DNA of 64,000 nt from Hyphomicrobiaceae bacterium (GTDB lineage: Bacteria; Pseudomonadota; Alphaproteobacteria; Rhizobiales; Hyphomicrobiaceae). Positions 18,212 through 28,064 of the stretch are shown here, one piece after another. The translations under genes were made by a program, and so were the position numbers. Location: the NCBI GenBank assembly GCA_022842785.1, contig JALHOW010000004.1, positions 372,001 through 436,000 on the forward strand, written 5' to 3'. A model generated the notes under the pieces. The model was not told the origin of the DNA, ran no database searches, and was given only the letters and a program-made list of their open reading frames with translations. Every line of letters starts with the position of its first letter. Positions within the stretch are counted from its first letter, which is position 1.

Positions 18212-19951
18212 TCACGCCTTCGCCTTGGTCCGCTTGGCGGCTTCCTCGGCGACCAGCTCCTTCTTGGAGAGCTTGCCGATCATGGTCTTCGGCAGGGCGG
18301 CGCGGATCTCGATCTGAGAGGGCAGCTCGATGCGCGAGAGCTTCGGCTCCAGGTGCTTCTTCAGGTCATCAACCGTCGCGGTGGCACCGGCCTTGAGCTT
18401 GACGAACGCCTTGGGCGCCTCGCCGCGATACTCGTCGGGAATGCCGATGACGGTCACTTCCTCGACGGCGGGGTGATCGTAGAGCGCTTCCTCTATCCGC
18501 CGCGGATAGACATTATAGCCCGAGCAGATGATGAGGTCCTTGATACGGTCGACGATGAACAGGAAGCCCTGCTCGTCCATGATCGCGACGTCACCGGTCC
18601 TCAGATAGTCGCCGATGAACTGGTCGGCCGTCTCCTGCGGCTTCTTCCAGTAGCCCTTCATGACCTGCGGGCCCTTGACGCACAGCTCGCCCTTCTCACC
18701 ACGCGGCACTTCCTTGGTCGGGTCGTCCAGCGCGCGCAGCGACACGATCGTCTGCGGAATGGGCTGGCCGATCGAGCCCTCCTTGACCGGGCCGCCGAGT
18801 GGGTTCGCAGTGACGACCGGCGAGGCCTCGCTGAGCCCATAGCCTTCGACGAGACCACAGCCCGTGAGCTGCTCGAAGCGCTGCTTGATCTCCAGCGGCA
18901 GCGCCGCGCCGCCCGATAGGCAGAACTTCAGCGAGGAGAGGTCGAAGCTCTTGAGCTTCGGGTGGTTCATGATCGCATTGAACATGGTCGGCACGCCCGG
19001 CATAACCGTCGGCTTGCCCTTGTCGATGAGCTTCATCGCGTCGTCGAGCACGAAGCGCGGCATGATGAGGATCTCGGCCGCCTTGGCGACGGCGAAATTC
19101 ATGACGACCGTCATCGCGAACACATGGAAGAACGGCAGCGCACCCATGACGCGCTCGGTCCCCTCGATGAGCTCGGGCGCCCAGGCCGCTGTCTGGAGGA
19201 CGTTCGTATAGACCGCCGAATGCGTGAGCATGGCGCCCTTGGGCGTACCCGTCGTGCCGCCCGTATATTGGAGGACGGCCACATCCTCGGTCGGAGCGAT
19301 AGCCGGCGCCTGGAAGCGGCCATCGTTGGCGAGAACCGTCTCCTCCCAGATGATCGAGCCCGCGACCTTGGAGCCGCGCACATTCGCGAGCTCCTTGCCC
19401 TTGAAGAGCCGGTAGAGAACCGACTTCGCCGTCGGCAGCAGGGCGGGAAAGGGCGCGACGATGGCCCGCTTCAGCGTACCCGCCGCCATCAAGGCCTCGA
19501 CCTTGTCGAAGAGCACCTTGAGGTCGAGCGTGACCATGAGGTCGGTGTCGCTGTCCTTCACCTGGAAGGTCAGTTCCTCGACGGTATAGAGCGGGTTGTA
19601 GTTGACGACCGTGCCGCCGGCCTTGAGCGTCGCATAATAGAAGACGATGAACGTCGGCGAGTTCGGCAGGAAAAGGCCGACCTTGGTTCCCTTGGTCACA
19701 CCGAGGGCCGCGAGCCCAGCAGCGGCCCGGTCCACGAGGCGCGACATCTCGCCGTAGGTGATTGTCCGGCCGAGGAAGTTCGTGCAAATACGCGACGGAT
19801 GCCGCTCAGCAGCACGCTCGAGTAGCTGGTAGAGGGGTGCCGGGGCAATTTGCTGGTGCCAGTTCACGCCAGCCGGGTAGTGCGCAAGCCAGGGATAGCT
19901 CAGGTGAGCTGGCGCGGCCTCCCCCGCAGATGCTGTCGTGCCTGCAGACAT
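18212..19951 (-). CDS. long-chain or dicarboxylic acid--CoA ligase (FadD/PimA-like)
   Basis: The 579-residue AMP-forming ligase has the P-loop-like motif YTGGTTGTPKGA and later motifs GYGLSEASP, YLRTGD and RIKDLIICSGYNVYP. It ends with the catalytic lysine region TMIGKLSKKEL. It activates fatty or dicarboxylic acids to CoA thioesters. The ATG at 19951 has GGGAGG ten bases upstream; an ATG at 19981 has no ribosome site. It is transcribed away from the ACP-KS-dehydrogenase genes and probably feeds them with substrate. The chain-length preference is not visible. Confidence 0.9.
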   Translation of the reverse strand: MSAGTTASAGEAAPAHLSYPWLAHYPAGVNWHQQIAPAPLYQLLERAAERHPSRICTNFLGRTITYGEMSRLVDRAAAGLAALGVTKGTKVGLFLPNSPTFIVFYYATLKAGGTVVNYNPLYTVEELTFQVKDSDTDLMVTLDLKVLFDKVEALMAAGTLKRAIVAPFPALLPTAKSVLYRLFKGKELANVRGSKVAGSIIWEETVLANDGRFQAPAIAPTEDVAVLQYTGGTTGTPKGAMLTHSAVYTNVLQTAAWAPELIEGTERVMGALPFFHVFAMTVVMNFAVAKAAEILIMPRFVLDDAMKLIDKGKPTVMPGVPTMFNAIMNHPKLKSFDLSSLKFCLSGGAALPLEIKQRFEQLTGCGLVEGYGLSEASPVVTANPLGGPVKEGSIGQPIPQTIVSLRALDDPTKEVPRGEKGELCVKGPQVMKGYWKKPQETADQFIGDYLRTGDVAIMDEQGFLFIVDRIKDLIICSGYNVYPRRIEEALYDHPAVEEVTVIGIPDEYRGEAPKAFVKLKAGATATVDDLKKHLEPKLSRIELPSQIEIRAALPKTMIGKLSKKELVAEEAAKRTKAKA

Positions 19952-20320
19952 GGTCTTGATGCCTCCCTGAATCACGTCCATTTAGGACGGTAGGCTTGGG
20001 GCGCACGGGCGCCACGGTTGCGGCGGCGGCGGGCGGTAAAGCCGTCGGAAAGCTAACGCGCATCCGCCGCGATCAGCCTATGCGATCACGGTAAACGACT
20101 TTGGACACTTTTGTCTCGGAGCGCCAGTCTTGATGGTTGTACTGCACACGCATCTGAAGATCTGAGCGCCGGACGCCCGGCACAACTGTCCGTGACCGTA
20201 TGGACTTGAATAGTGTTAACGGTTATGTCAGGCGCAACTTGCGGTCAGATGGCCTTTGCCGTAGCTAAACCGAGACATCAGCACCTGTACCCGCAGTGTA
20301 CTTGGGGGTGGGAGAGAGAT
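19952..20320. promoter_or_regulatory. divergent intergenic region between the acyl-CoA ligase and ACP genes
   Basis: These 369 bases must hold the promoters for both directions. I see no convincing coding frame, no clear sigma-70 boxes and no obvious long operator palindrome. A small hairpin GCCGGACGCCCGGC lies near 20167. A shared regulator site is likely but not identified. Confidence 0.45.
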
Positions 20321-20587
20321 ATGGACGACGTTGCCACCAAGATCATCGATATCCTCAAGAAGCACATGAAGGAGCCGCGGGACGACATCGGGCTCACGAC
20401 TGCGCTGACTGACCTGAAAATCGAGTCTCTCGATCTTGCAATGATCGTTTTCGACATCGAGGATTCTTTCGGCATCCAGATCCCCTACAACGCCAACGAA
20501 GAAGTTGAAGACTTCAAGACCGTCGGCTCCGTGGTGGATCGCGTGAAGGCCCTGCTGGAGGGTTCGGGCGCGCCGGCCAAGGCGTAA
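20321..20587 (+). CDS. dedicated acyl carrier protein
   Basis: The 88-residue acidic helical protein has the phosphopantetheine site at S36 in KIESLDLA, instead of the DSLD of housekeeping AcpP. It is similar in size to the specialised ACPs of rhizobia (AcpXL, RkpF, NodF types) but I cannot assign it to one. The ATG at 20321 follows GGGAGAGAGAT; a longer in-frame ORF has no site. It is followed after 67 bases by a ketoacyl synthase, so the pair forms a private elongation module. Confidence 0.88.
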   Translation: MDDVATKIIDILKKHMKEPRDDIGLTTALTDLKIESLDLAMIVFDIEDSFGIQIPYNANEEVEDFKTVGSVVDRVKALLEGSGAPAKA

Positions 20588-20654
20588 CCCCAGCGAAGAC
20601 GATCTCCACGCGCGCCGGAAAATTTCCGGCCGCCAATAGGAAGTATTGCGTCCC

Positions 20655-21890
20655 ATGACACAGTCTAAGGGCGAGCGTCGCCGCGTTGTCGTAACGGGCG
20701 TAGGCGCCGTTACCCCGATCGGCCTCGACGCGCGCGAGATGTGGTCGTCGATGCGCGAAGGGCGCTGCGGCGTCGGTCCGATCGAGACCTTCGATAAGAA
20801 GGACCTCTACATCCACATTGCGGCCGAGATCAAAAATTTCGATCCGGCCAAGCATGTCTCGAGCAAGAAGGTCCAGTACGGGGACCGGTACTCCTGGTTC
20901 GCCGCCCGCTCGGCCGAAGAGGCCTGGAAGCAGGCTGGCTTGCCGACCCCGCTGGCAGACCCCTATCGATCAGCGTGCATCTTCGGATCGGGCGCCGGCG
21001 GCTTCAACACCATCGAGACCGCATACGACGATCTCTTCATCAAGCAGAAGAAGGCGACCAACCCGCTGACGCTGCTTCGCATCATTGGATCGTCCGCTGC
21101 AGCGCACATCGGTATCGAGCAAGGCATCAAGGGCCCGACGTTCGCCACCTGCTCGGCCTGCTCGACGGCGACGCACGCCATTGCCACCGGCGCGGACTAC
21201 ATCCGTCACGGGCTCGTCGACGTCGCCGTCACGGGCGCCTCCGAGGCCGTCCTGACGCATGGCTCACTGCGCACGTGGCAGGCCATGCGCGTGCTCTCGC
21301 CCGAGGGCTGCTTCCCCTTCTCCAAGAAGCGCAACGGTACCGTGCTCGGTGAGGGCGCGGGCGCGCTGGTGCTCGAGAGCCTGGAGCACGCCCAGGCGCG
21401 TGGCGCGACCATCCTGGCCGAGCTCAAGGGCGTCGGCATGTCCTCCGACAGCAAGGACATGGTCAACCCGGACGTCGACGGCCCGCGGACTGCCATGGAA
21501 TTCGCGCTGGCCGATGCGGGCCTGAAGCCTGAGGACATCGGCTACCTGAACGCCCACGGCACGGCGACGACGCTCAACGACGTCAACGAGTCGAACGCCA
21601 TCAAGATGGTCTTCGGCGACTACGCTTATAAGCTGCCGATCTCTTCAACGAAGTCCATGACGGGCCACCTGCTCGGTGCAGGCGGCGCGGTCGAGGCCAT
21701 TGCCTGCATCAAGGCGCTGCAGGATGGCTGGCTGCCTCCGACCGTCGGCCTCGACGAGCCCGATCCGAAGTGCGACCTCGACTACATCCCGAATGTCGGG
21801 CGCGCGGCGAAGGTGAGCAACGTCATGTCGAACTCCTTCGCGTTCGGTGGCCTCAATGCCGTGCTGATCTTCGGCCAGCCGCCAGCCTGA
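20655..21890 (+). CDS. beta-ketoacyl-ACP synthase (KAS II-like)
   Basis: The 411-residue condensing enzyme has the catalytic Cys-His-His set: C169 in TCSACSTATH, H302 in NAHGTAT and H339 in MTGHLLGAGG. It extends an acyl chain by two carbons using malonyl-ACP, and is probably served by the ACP just upstream. The ATG at 20655 lies ten bases after AGGAAG; a TTG at 20646 is too close to that site. The extra cysteine C166 before the active one is unusual. A terminator-like hairpin follows at 21926, but the next gene is only 138 bases away. Confidence 0.93.
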   Translation: MTQSKGERRRVVVTGVGAVTPIGLDAREMWSSMREGRCGVGPIETFDKKDLYIHIAAEIKNFDPAKHVSSKKVQYGDRYSWFAARSAEEAWKQAGLPTPLADPYRSACIFGSGAGGFNTIETAYDDLFIKQKKATNPLTLLRIIGSSAAAHIGIEQGIKGPTFATCSACSTATHAIATGADYIRHGLVDVAVTGASEAVLTHGSLRTWQAMRVLSPEGCFPFSKKRNGTVLGEGAGALVLESLEHAQARGATILAELKGVGMSSDSKDMVNPDVDGPRTAMEFALADAGLKPEDIGYLNAHGTATTLNDVNESNAIKMVFGDYAYKLPISSTKSMTGHLLGAGGAVEAIACIKALQDGWLPPTVGLDEPDPKCDLDYIPNVGRAAKVSNVMSNSFAFGGLNAVLIFGQPPA

Positions 21891-21925
21891 GCGATCCCCG
21901 AGAATTCCCACTCCTCCTGACTGAC

Positions 21926-21961
21926 GATGCGGGCCGCCTTCTGGGTGGCCCGTATTCGTTT
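21926..21961 (+). terminator. hairpin after the ketoacyl synthase gene
   Basis: An inverted repeat of about ten bases (ATGCGGGCCGCC / GGGTGGCCCGTAT, with one or two mismatches) around TTCT is followed by a short T-rich stretch. It may be a weak terminator or an attenuation point before the SDR. Confidence 0.5.
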
Positions 21962-22028
21962 CTGATGCTGGACGCGTCCGGTGTTTGGCGCCACCTTGCT
22001 TGGCGAAACAGATAGGAGGAAACATCAA

Positions 22029-22829
22029 ATGCAACCTGGACCAAGGCTCGCCGGCAAGGTCGCGATCGTGACGGGTGCCGCATCGGGCATCGGCGCCGAG
22101 ACGGCGCGCGCCTTCGCACTTCACGGCGCCAAGGTGCTGCTGACGGATACCAACGCCGCTCTCGGCCGGAACATCGCGGAAGAAATTACCGCGAAGGGTG
22201 GTGACGCCGCTTTCGCCGAGCAGGATGTGGCGAGCGAAGCTCGCTGGGCCGAGATCGTCGCCGACGCCGAGAAGCGCTTCGGCAGCGTCCACATTCTCTG
22301 CAACATCGCCGGCATCTCGGGCCGCGACCCGCGCCAGAACATCCAGACGGGCCTCGTCGGCGGCGGCAAGATCCTCGATCAGTCGCTCGAGACCTGGAAC
22401 AAGGTGATGGAGGTCAACGTCACGTCCATCTTCCTCGGCACGAAGGCGGTGATCCCGGCCATGCAGCGCGCGGGCGGTGGCTCGATCATCAATATCTCGT
22501 CGATCTGCGGCATCGTCGGCTCGCACGCCAATGGCGCCTACCATGCCTCGAAGGGTGCTGTGCGCATCTTTTCGAAGTCGACTGCGCTGCAGTACGCCGC
22601 GGACAAAATCCGCGTGAACTCGGTGCATCCGGGCTTCGTCGACACGCCGATGACCAAGCCGGGGCACTCCAATCCGGAAGTCGCTCAGAACCGTCTCGCC
22701 GCAACGCCGCTCGGCCGCTTCGGCACGCCCGCGGATATCGCCGCCGGTTGCCTCTATCTCGCGTCCGACGAAGCGTCGTGGGTCACGGGCAGCGAGTTGG
22801 TCATCGACGGCGGCATGACCGCCAACTGA
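22029..22829 (+). CDS. short-chain dehydrogenase/reductase
   Basis: The 266-residue Rossmann oxidoreductase has TGAASGIG (about 15-22), NIAG, and an intact YxxxK (YHASK). It ends with the typical VIDGGMTAN. The ribosome site is AGGAGGAAACATCAA before ATG at 22029; a longer in-frame start lacks one. It probably acts on a 3-hydroxyacyl or ketoacyl group of the surrounding pathway, either as a ketoacyl reductase for the ACP/KS pair or a dehydrogenase in oxidation. Sequence alone does not decide this. Confidence 0.88.
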   Translation: MQPGPRLAGKVAIVTGAASGIGAETARAFALHGAKVLLTDTNAALGRNIAEEITAKGGDAAFAEQDVASEARWAEIVADAEKRFGSVHILCNIAGISGRDPRQNIQTGLVGGGKILDQSLETWNKVMEVNVTSIFLGTKAVIPAMQRAGGGSIINISSICGIVGSHANGAYHASKGAVRIFSKSTALQYAADKIRVNSVHPGFVDTPMTKPGHSNPEVAQNRLAATPLGRFGTPADIAAGCLYLASDEASWVTGSELVIDGGMTAN

Positions 22830-22917
22830 TCGATATACTGATCGACGTGTTGCCAAGCTGGCGCGGGCTTCCTACGGTCCGCGCTAGCTTGTCATAAGTA
22901 GCCGAGGGAGCGCCCGC

Positions 22918-24129
22918 ATGTTCATCAGGTCGGTCGAACGCGATACGTCGCTCGATGCCTTCCGCGCCGAGGTGAGGGATTTTTGCGAGCGTGAGCTGCC
23001 GCCGGAGGTCCGTCGCAAGCAGGCGCTCGGTCAGCATCTCGAGCGTCACGAGTACGATACCTGGTTGAAGCGGCTCGGCGCGAAGGGTTGGATCACCGGC
23101 AAGTGGCCCAAGGAGCATGGCGGCCTCGGCTGGAGCCCGGCGCAGACGCTCGCCTTCAATGAGGAACTCGGCCGCGCCGGTGCCCCGCCGCTTGTCCCGT
23201 TCGGCGTGAACATGGCCGGGCCGGTGATCTACACATTCGGGACGGAAGAGCAGAAGCGCACGTATCTCCCTGGCATCATCAGGAACGACACGTGGTGGTG
23301 CCAGGGCTACTCGGAGCCGGGCGCGGGCTCCGATCTCGCCGCACTCAAGACCAAGGCCGTGCGCGACGGCGATCACTACCTCGTCAACGGCCAGAAGATC
23401 TGGACTTCTCTCGCGCACTGGGCCGACTGGATGTTCTGCCTCGTTCGGACGGACGACGGTGGCAAGAAGCAGGAGGGCATTTCGTTCCTGCTGATCGACA
23501 TGAAGACGCCGGACATCACGGTGCGCCCGATCATCGCGATCACCATGAGTCATCACCTCAACGAGGTGTTCTTCGACGACGTGCGCGTGCCCGTCGAGAA
23601 CCTCATCGGGCAGGAAGGCAAAGGCTGGACGTACGCCAAGTTCCTGCTCGCCAATGAGCGCGTCGGCAATGTCGAGATTTCGCGTCTGGAGCACGCGTTC
23701 GATGCGCTGAACCGCTTACTCGCCGAGACGCGCGAAGGCGGGACGCCACTCGCCGATGATCCGCTCTGGCGGCGCAAGGTGGCCGAGCACGAGGTCAATC
23801 TCGCGGCCGTCAAAGCGCTGATGGCCGATCAACTTGCGGCCACGGCCGAAGAAGGGGGCGCACCGACGCTCATGGGTGCAGCTGCCCTCAAGCTGCGCGG
23901 CACCGAGCTTCAGCAGGCTTTGCATCAGTCCGTGATGGATGTGCTCGGCCGCTACGGCCAGATCTACCAGACGGACGCGCTGCACAGCGGCTGGAACGGA
24001 GAACTCGTCGGTCCTGCAGAGACGACCGGCCTCGTCTATGAGCACCTCTATCGGCGTGCCGCCACGATCTACGGCGGCTCCAGCGAGGTGCAGAAGAACA
24101 TCATCGCCAAAGGCGCTCTCGGTCTCTGA
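22918..24129 (+). CDS. acyl-CoA dehydrogenase, large-subunit (PimC-like) type
   Basis: The 403-residue flavoprotein has the FAD/substrate signature QGYSEPGAGSDLAALKT and the C-terminal IYGGSSEVQKNIIAKGAL. It introduces a double bond into acyl-CoA. It pairs with a shorter, divergent dehydrogenase starting ten bases later, as in the pimeloyl-CoA dehydrogenase PimC/PimD pair. The ATG at 22918 follows GAGGGAGCGCCCGC. The assignment to dicarboxylyl-CoA is inference from pairing and neighbours. Confidence 0.88.
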   Translation: MFIRSVERDTSLDAFRAEVRDFCERELPPEVRRKQALGQHLERHEYDTWLKRLGAKGWITGKWPKEHGGLGWSPAQTLAFNEELGRAGAPPLVPFGVNMAGPVIYTFGTEEQKRTYLPGIIRNDTWWCQGYSEPGAGSDLAALKTKAVRDGDHYLVNGQKIWTSLAHWADWMFCLVRTDDGGKKQEGISFLLIDMKTPDITVRPIIAITMSHHLNEVFFDDVRVPVENLIGQEGKGWTYAKFLLANERVGNVEISRLEHAFDALNRLLAETREGGTPLADDPLWRRKVAEHEVNLAAVKALMADQLAATAEEGGAPTLMGAAALKLRGTELQQALHQSVMDVLGRYGQIYQTDALHSGWNGELVGPAETTGLVYEHLYRRAATIYGGSSEVQKNIIAKGALGL

Positions 24130-24139
24130 GGTTTACGCA

Positions 24140-25270
24140 ATGCCGGCATTTTCCAGCGAGGAGCGCCAGCTCCTGAACGACAGCCTCCGCGACCTGCTCG
24201 CCGACAAGTACACCTTCGAGCACTTCAAGAAACTCGCACGCGCCGAGGATGGCGACGGCTTCGGCCGCGCCGACTGGGCGACGTATGCCGAGATGGGCTG
24301 GCTTGGTGTCTCTCTGCCTGAGAGCGCGGGCGGCGCTGGCGGCGGCGCGACTGAACTCGGCATTGTCATGGCGGGTGCGGGCCGCTTTCTTCTGCTCGAA
24401 CCACTGCTCGGCACGATCGTGCTCGGCGCGTCAGCCATCGAAAGGATCGGCACACCGGATCAGCAGAAGCTGCTCGGCGATATCGCGGAAGGCAAGCTCA
24501 CCCTCGCGTTCTGCCACTACGAGCCGGATGGCGGCTATGCCCGCAACTTCGTGCGCACGATCGCGCGGCGCGATGGCGACGGTTATGTCATCGATGGCGC
24601 CAAGGCGCACACGATCTCGGCTCACACAGTGGACGCGCTCATCATCAGCGCGCGCATCGGATCGGATAAAGGCCCCGTCGCGCTCTTCCTGGTCCCGCGC
24701 ACGAGCGCCGGGATAAAGCTTTCGCCAGCCCCTGCGCTCGATGGGCGGCGTGGAGCTGCGGTGACGCTCACGAGTGTGCATGTGCCGGCGAGCGCGAAGC
24801 TCGGTACAAACGATACCGATCAGATGGACGCTATCGGCGAAATCCTCGATCGCGGCGCCATTGCCGTATGCGCGGAGGCTGTCGGCGCCATGGCCGCTGT
24901 CACGCAGATCACAGTCGACTACCTCAAGACGCGCAAGCAGTTCGGCCAGCTCCTCTCGCAGTTCCAGGTGCTGCAGCACCGGCTCGTCGATATGAGTGTA
25001 ACGACTGAGGAGGCTCGCGCGCTCGTCCACGCGGCGTTGCAGGCGATCGACGACAATGATCCCCAGGCACGCAAAGCCGTCTGGAAGGCGAAGGTGAAGA
25101 CCGCGCAGTGCGCGCGCTTCGTTGGTGGTCAAGCCATTCAGCTTCACGGCGGCATGGGCATGACCGATGAGCTGGTCGTCGGCCACTATTACAAGCGTCT
25201 CGCGCTGTGCGAGACGCTGCTTGGCGACGGCGAGTGGTATCTGAAGCAGCTCGCCGCCGAAGTGGCTTGA
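24140..25270 (+). CDS. acyl-CoA dehydrogenase, small-subunit (PimD-like) type
   Basis: The 376-residue protein has the acyl-CoA dehydrogenase fold, with C-terminal QLHGGMGMTDELVVGHYYKR. The central signature is degenerate: CHYEPDGGYAR stands where the large subunit has YSEPGAGSD. This is typical of the second subunit of heteromeric enzymes. The true start is ATG at 24140, ten bases after the large-subunit stop, although the frame is open far into the preceding gene. The two probably form one complex with shared FAD sites, as known for PimC/PimD and mycobacterial FadE pairs. Confidence 0.87.
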   Translation: MPAFSSEERQLLNDSLRDLLADKYTFEHFKKLARAEDGDGFGRADWATYAEMGWLGVSLPESAGGAGGGATELGIVMAGAGRFLLLEPLLGTIVLGASAIERIGTPDQQKLLGDIAEGKLTLAFCHYEPDGGYARNFVRTIARRDGDGYVIDGAKAHTISAHTVDALIISARIGSDKGPVALFLVPRTSAGIKLSPAPALDGRRGAAVTLTSVHVPASAKLGTNDTDQMDAIGEILDRGAIAVCAEAVGAMAAVTQITVDYLKTRKQFGQLLSQFQVLQHRLVDMSVTTEEARALVHAALQAIDDNDPQARKAVWKAKVKTAQCARFVGGQAIQLHGGMGMTDELVVGHYYKRLALCETLLGDGEWYLKQLAAEVA

Positions 25271-25299
25271 AACAAGAAGCGCACAAAGGAGCAAACGCC

Positions 25300-27417
25300 A
25301 TGAATGACAAGCCCGTCGTCCGCTATGATGTCGAGGATGGCATCGGTGTCATCACCATCGACAATCCGCCCGTCAACGCGCTCGGCCCAGGGGTGACCGA
25401 GGGCATTGTCGAAGCGCTCGAGAAAGGCGATGCCGATCCGAACGTGAAAGCCTTCGTCATGATCGGCGCCGGGCGCAGCTTTATCGCGGGCGCCGATATT
25501 CGCGGCTTCGATAAATCCCGTCCGCCCCCCAAACGCCGCAGCTACGAGCTGCTCGACGAAGTTTCGAAGCCGGTTGTCGCCGCAATTCACGGCTTCGCGC
25601 TCGGCGGTGGGCTCGAGCACGCGCTCGGCTGTCACTACCGCATTGCCGTGCCGGACGCGAAGGTGGGTCTTCCCGAGGTTCTGATCGGCATCATTCCCGG
25701 TGGCGGCGGCACACAGCGCCTGCCCCGTCTCATCGGGCCGAAGGCCGCGCTTGAACTGATCACGACCGGCCGTCATGTGCCCGCGCCCGAGGCTAAGGAA
25801 CTCGGCATCATCGACGATATTGTCGATGGGAAGGATCTGCGCGGCGCCGCGATCGCCTATGCCAAGCGCGTTGCAGATGTAGACCCACTCCCACGCGTGA
25901 GTGCGCGCACGGACAAGATTGCCGAGGCCAAATCCGATCCCGGCATGTTCGAAGCCATGCGCAAATCGATCGCGCGCAAGGCTCGCGGCCAGAAGGCGCC
26001 CTATCACTGCATTGCCGCGGTGGAAGCTGCGACCATGCTGCCCTTTGCCGACGGCATTGCCGAAGAGCGCCGCCTTTTCCTCGAACTCGTCAGCTCCGAC
26101 GAGGCCAAGGCGCTGCGCTATGCCTTCTTCGCCGAGCGCGAGATCAATCGCATTCCCGGCCTGCCGAAAGATTTGAAGCTTCCCGAGATCAAGAGCATGG
26201 CCGTCGTCGGCGCCGGCACCATGGGCGGCGGCATTGCCATGAGCTTTGCCGATGCCGGCCTCCCCGTGAAGCTGCTCGATGCCTCCAAGGAAGTGCTTGA
26301 GCGCGGCATGAAGCGCATCGCCGACAACTACGCGGTGAGCGTGAAGCGCGGCAGTCTCGCACAGGAAGAGATGGACAAGCGGCTCGCCCTCATCACGCCC
26401 GTCGAGACCTACGAGGAGATCGGCGACAGCGATGCCGTCATCGAAGCCGTCTTCGAGCAGATGCCCGTCAAGCAGGAGGTCTTTCGCCAGCTCGATGCGG
26501 TCATGAAGCCCGAGGCGCTGCTCTTCACGAACACCTCGGCGCTCGACATCGACCAGATTGCAGCCGTGACCAAGAGACCGGAGATGGTCGCCGGCACGCA
26601 CTACTTCGTGCCTGCCAACGTCATGAAGCTGTTCGAGGTCGTGAACGCGAGCAAGACCGCACCGACGACGCTGGCCGCCGCCATGAAACTCGGCCGCGAC
26701 ATCGGCAAGGTGAGTGGCTATGCGGGCAACTGCGACGGCTTTGCCGCGAACCGCAGCCGAGCGCCCTTCGGCGTAGAGCAGAACCTCATGATCGAGGAAG
26801 GCGCACTACCCGAGCAGGTCGACAAAGTCATGGTCGAGTTCGGCTATCCGGTCGGGCCATTCGCCGTCGCGGATATGTCGGGGCTCGATATCGGCTACGA
26901 CACGCGCAAGCGGCGCAAGGCAGCCGATCCCAACTATCGCACGCTTCCGATCCCCGATCGGCTCGTGGAAATGGGCCGCAAGGGTCTCAAGACATCCGGC
27001 GGCTGGTACGACTATGAGCCGGGCGACCGCACGCCGCGTCCGTCAGCCGTGGTCGGCGAGATCATCCGTGAGGAAGCCGAGAAGATCGGCAACACGCCCC
27101 GGACGTTCAGCGATCAGGAGATCCTGCATCGCCTGCTGTTCAGCTCCATCAACGAGTTCTGCAAGATCCTCGAAGAGGGCAAGGCCATCCGTGCCAGCGA
27201 CCTCGACGTGATGTGGCTGCACGGCTTCGGCTTCCCGCGCTGGCGCGGTGGCCTCATGTTCTGGGGCGACTCCATCGGCGCACGCGAGATCTACAATCAG
27301 ATCGCGGCGTGGCATCAGCAGTACGGCCGCCACTGGAAGCCGTCCGCGCTGCTACGTGAGACGGCCGAGCGTGACGGCAAGCTCGCCGAAATCAAGTCGA
27401 AGGCGTTCGGGGGCTGA
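25300..27417 (+). CDS. enoyl-CoA hydratase / 3-hydroxyacyl-CoA dehydrogenase fusion (FadJ/PimF-like)
   Basis: The 705-residue bifunctional enzyme has an N-terminal crotonase domain (about 1-190) with both catalytic glutamates, E106 in GGGLEHAL and E126 in GLPEVLIG. The NAD-binding dehydrogenase part contains [12 protein letters not shown] near 303, and C-terminal 3-hydroxyacyl-CoA dehydrogenase domains follow. It hydrates enoyl-CoA and oxidises the hydroxyacyl-CoA, steps two and three of beta-oxidation. AAAGGAG precedes the ATG at 25300. It lies 29 bases after the dehydrogenase pair and ends the operon. The thiolase step may come from 16134-17330. Confidence 0.93.
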   Translation: MNDKPVVRYDVEDGIGVITIDNPPVNALGPGVTEGIVEALEKGDADPNVKAFVMIGAGRSFIAGADIRGFDKSRPPPKRRSYELLDEVSKPVVAAIHGFALGGGLEHALGCHYRIAVPDAKVGLPEVLIGIIPGGGGTQRLPRLIGPKAALELITTGRHVPAPEAKELGIIDDIVDGKDLRGAAIAYAKRVADVDPLPRVSARTDKIAEAKSDPGMFEAMRKSIARKARGQKAPYHCIAAVEAATMLPFADGIAEERRLFLELVSSDEAKALRYAFFAEREINRIPGLPKDLKLPEIKSMAVVGAGTMGGGIAMSFADAGLPVKLLDASKEVLERGMKRIADNYAVSVKRGSLAQEEMDKRLALITPVETYEEIGDSDAVIEAVFEQMPVKQEVFRQLDAVMKPEALLFTNTSALDIDQIAAVTKRPEMVAGTHYFVPANVMKLFEVVNASKTAPTTLAAAMKLGRDIGKVSGYAGNCDGFAANRSRAPFGVEQNLMIEEGALPEQVDKVMVEFGYPVGPFAVADMSGLDIGYDTRKRRKAADPNYRTLPIPDRLVEMGRKGLKTSGGWYDYEPGDRTPRPSAVVGEIIREEAEKIGNTPRTFSDQEILHRLLFSSINEFCKILEEGKAIRASDLDVMWLHGFGFPRWRGGLMFWGDSIGAREIYNQIAAWHQQYGRHWKPSALLRETAERDGKLAEIKSKAFGG

Positions 27418-27427
27418 GGAAATGTCG

Positions 27428-27451
27428 GGCGCGGTCCGAAGCGACCGCGCC
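27428..27451. terminator. hairpin between convergent genes
   Basis: A nine-base perfect stem (GGCGCGGTC / GACCGCGCC) with a six-base loop lies between the fusion gene and the DUF2155 gene, which converge. There is no T tract on either side, so it is only a possible bidirectional terminator. Confidence 0.5.
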
Positions 27452-27954
27452 TAACGCCGGACGCGACGGCGGAACGGCTCGGTCTCGCCCTGAGGCGCGC
27501 CCTGGCCGGCAGCAGGCCCACCACGCGGCGACGCTGCTGTGCGCGCCGGGTTGGCGCACTCGGTCAGCCACAGGTCGAAGACGGGATGCTCGAGCGCATT
27601 GAGGCCCGGGCTCTCGGCGAACATCCAGCCCGAGAAGATGCGCCGCGTCGAGCCGTCGAGGAGCACCTCGTCGACCTCCACGAAGGCCGAGGTCTTCGGC
27701 GCCTCCGTCGACGCCCGCGAATAGCAGGCGCGCGCCGTCACCTTGAGCGCGCCGAAACCTTCAGTGCTGTTGAGCGTGGCATTGAGCGGGCTGATGCGCG
27801 CCGTCACCTTGTCGAGAGCCGCGAACACCGCCGTTTGGTTCTCGATGCGTTGTGCTTCGGCGCTCGTCGCGGTCGCCATCAGGCCGAGCGTCACAGCCAG
27901 CGCCGCGCCGGCACCGCGCCATGCTGCAGATAGATGTCGCGCCTCGAGTTGCAT
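27451..27954 (-). CDS. DUF2155 domain-containing secreted protein
   Basis: The 167-residue protein starts with an Ala-rich signal peptide (cleavage near TSAEA). The DUF2155 core follows: FAALDKVTARI, ARACYSRASTE, IFSGWMFAESPGLNALEHP and VFDLWLTECANP. The function is unknown. In alphaproteobacteria it commonly lies beside the NDUFA12 gene, as here. The C-terminus is a Gly/Pro-rich, basic tail not part of the domain. Confidence 0.88.
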   Translation of the reverse strand: MQLEARHLSAAWRGAGAALAVTLGLMATATSAEAQRIENQTAVFAALDKVTARISPLNATLNSTEGFGALKVTARACYSRASTEAPKTSAFVEVDEVLLDGSTRRIFSGWMFAESPGLNALEHPVFDLWLTECANPARTAASPRGGPAAGQGAPQGETEPFRRRVRR

Positions 27955-28064
27955 CCAACCTCTGTTTCAGGCCCTGACCCGACGTCGTTCCCGAACGAGT
28001 ACGCAATCACGCAATATGGGCTACGCCGTGACGATTTCCGCCTGCCAGGGCAGGTCGTTCCCGC

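Noticed and set aside
23939-24139. Upstream extension of the small acyl-CoA dehydrogenase gene
   Set aside because: The extension lies in the coding region of the large subunit and has no similarity to the family; the ATG at 24140 fits.
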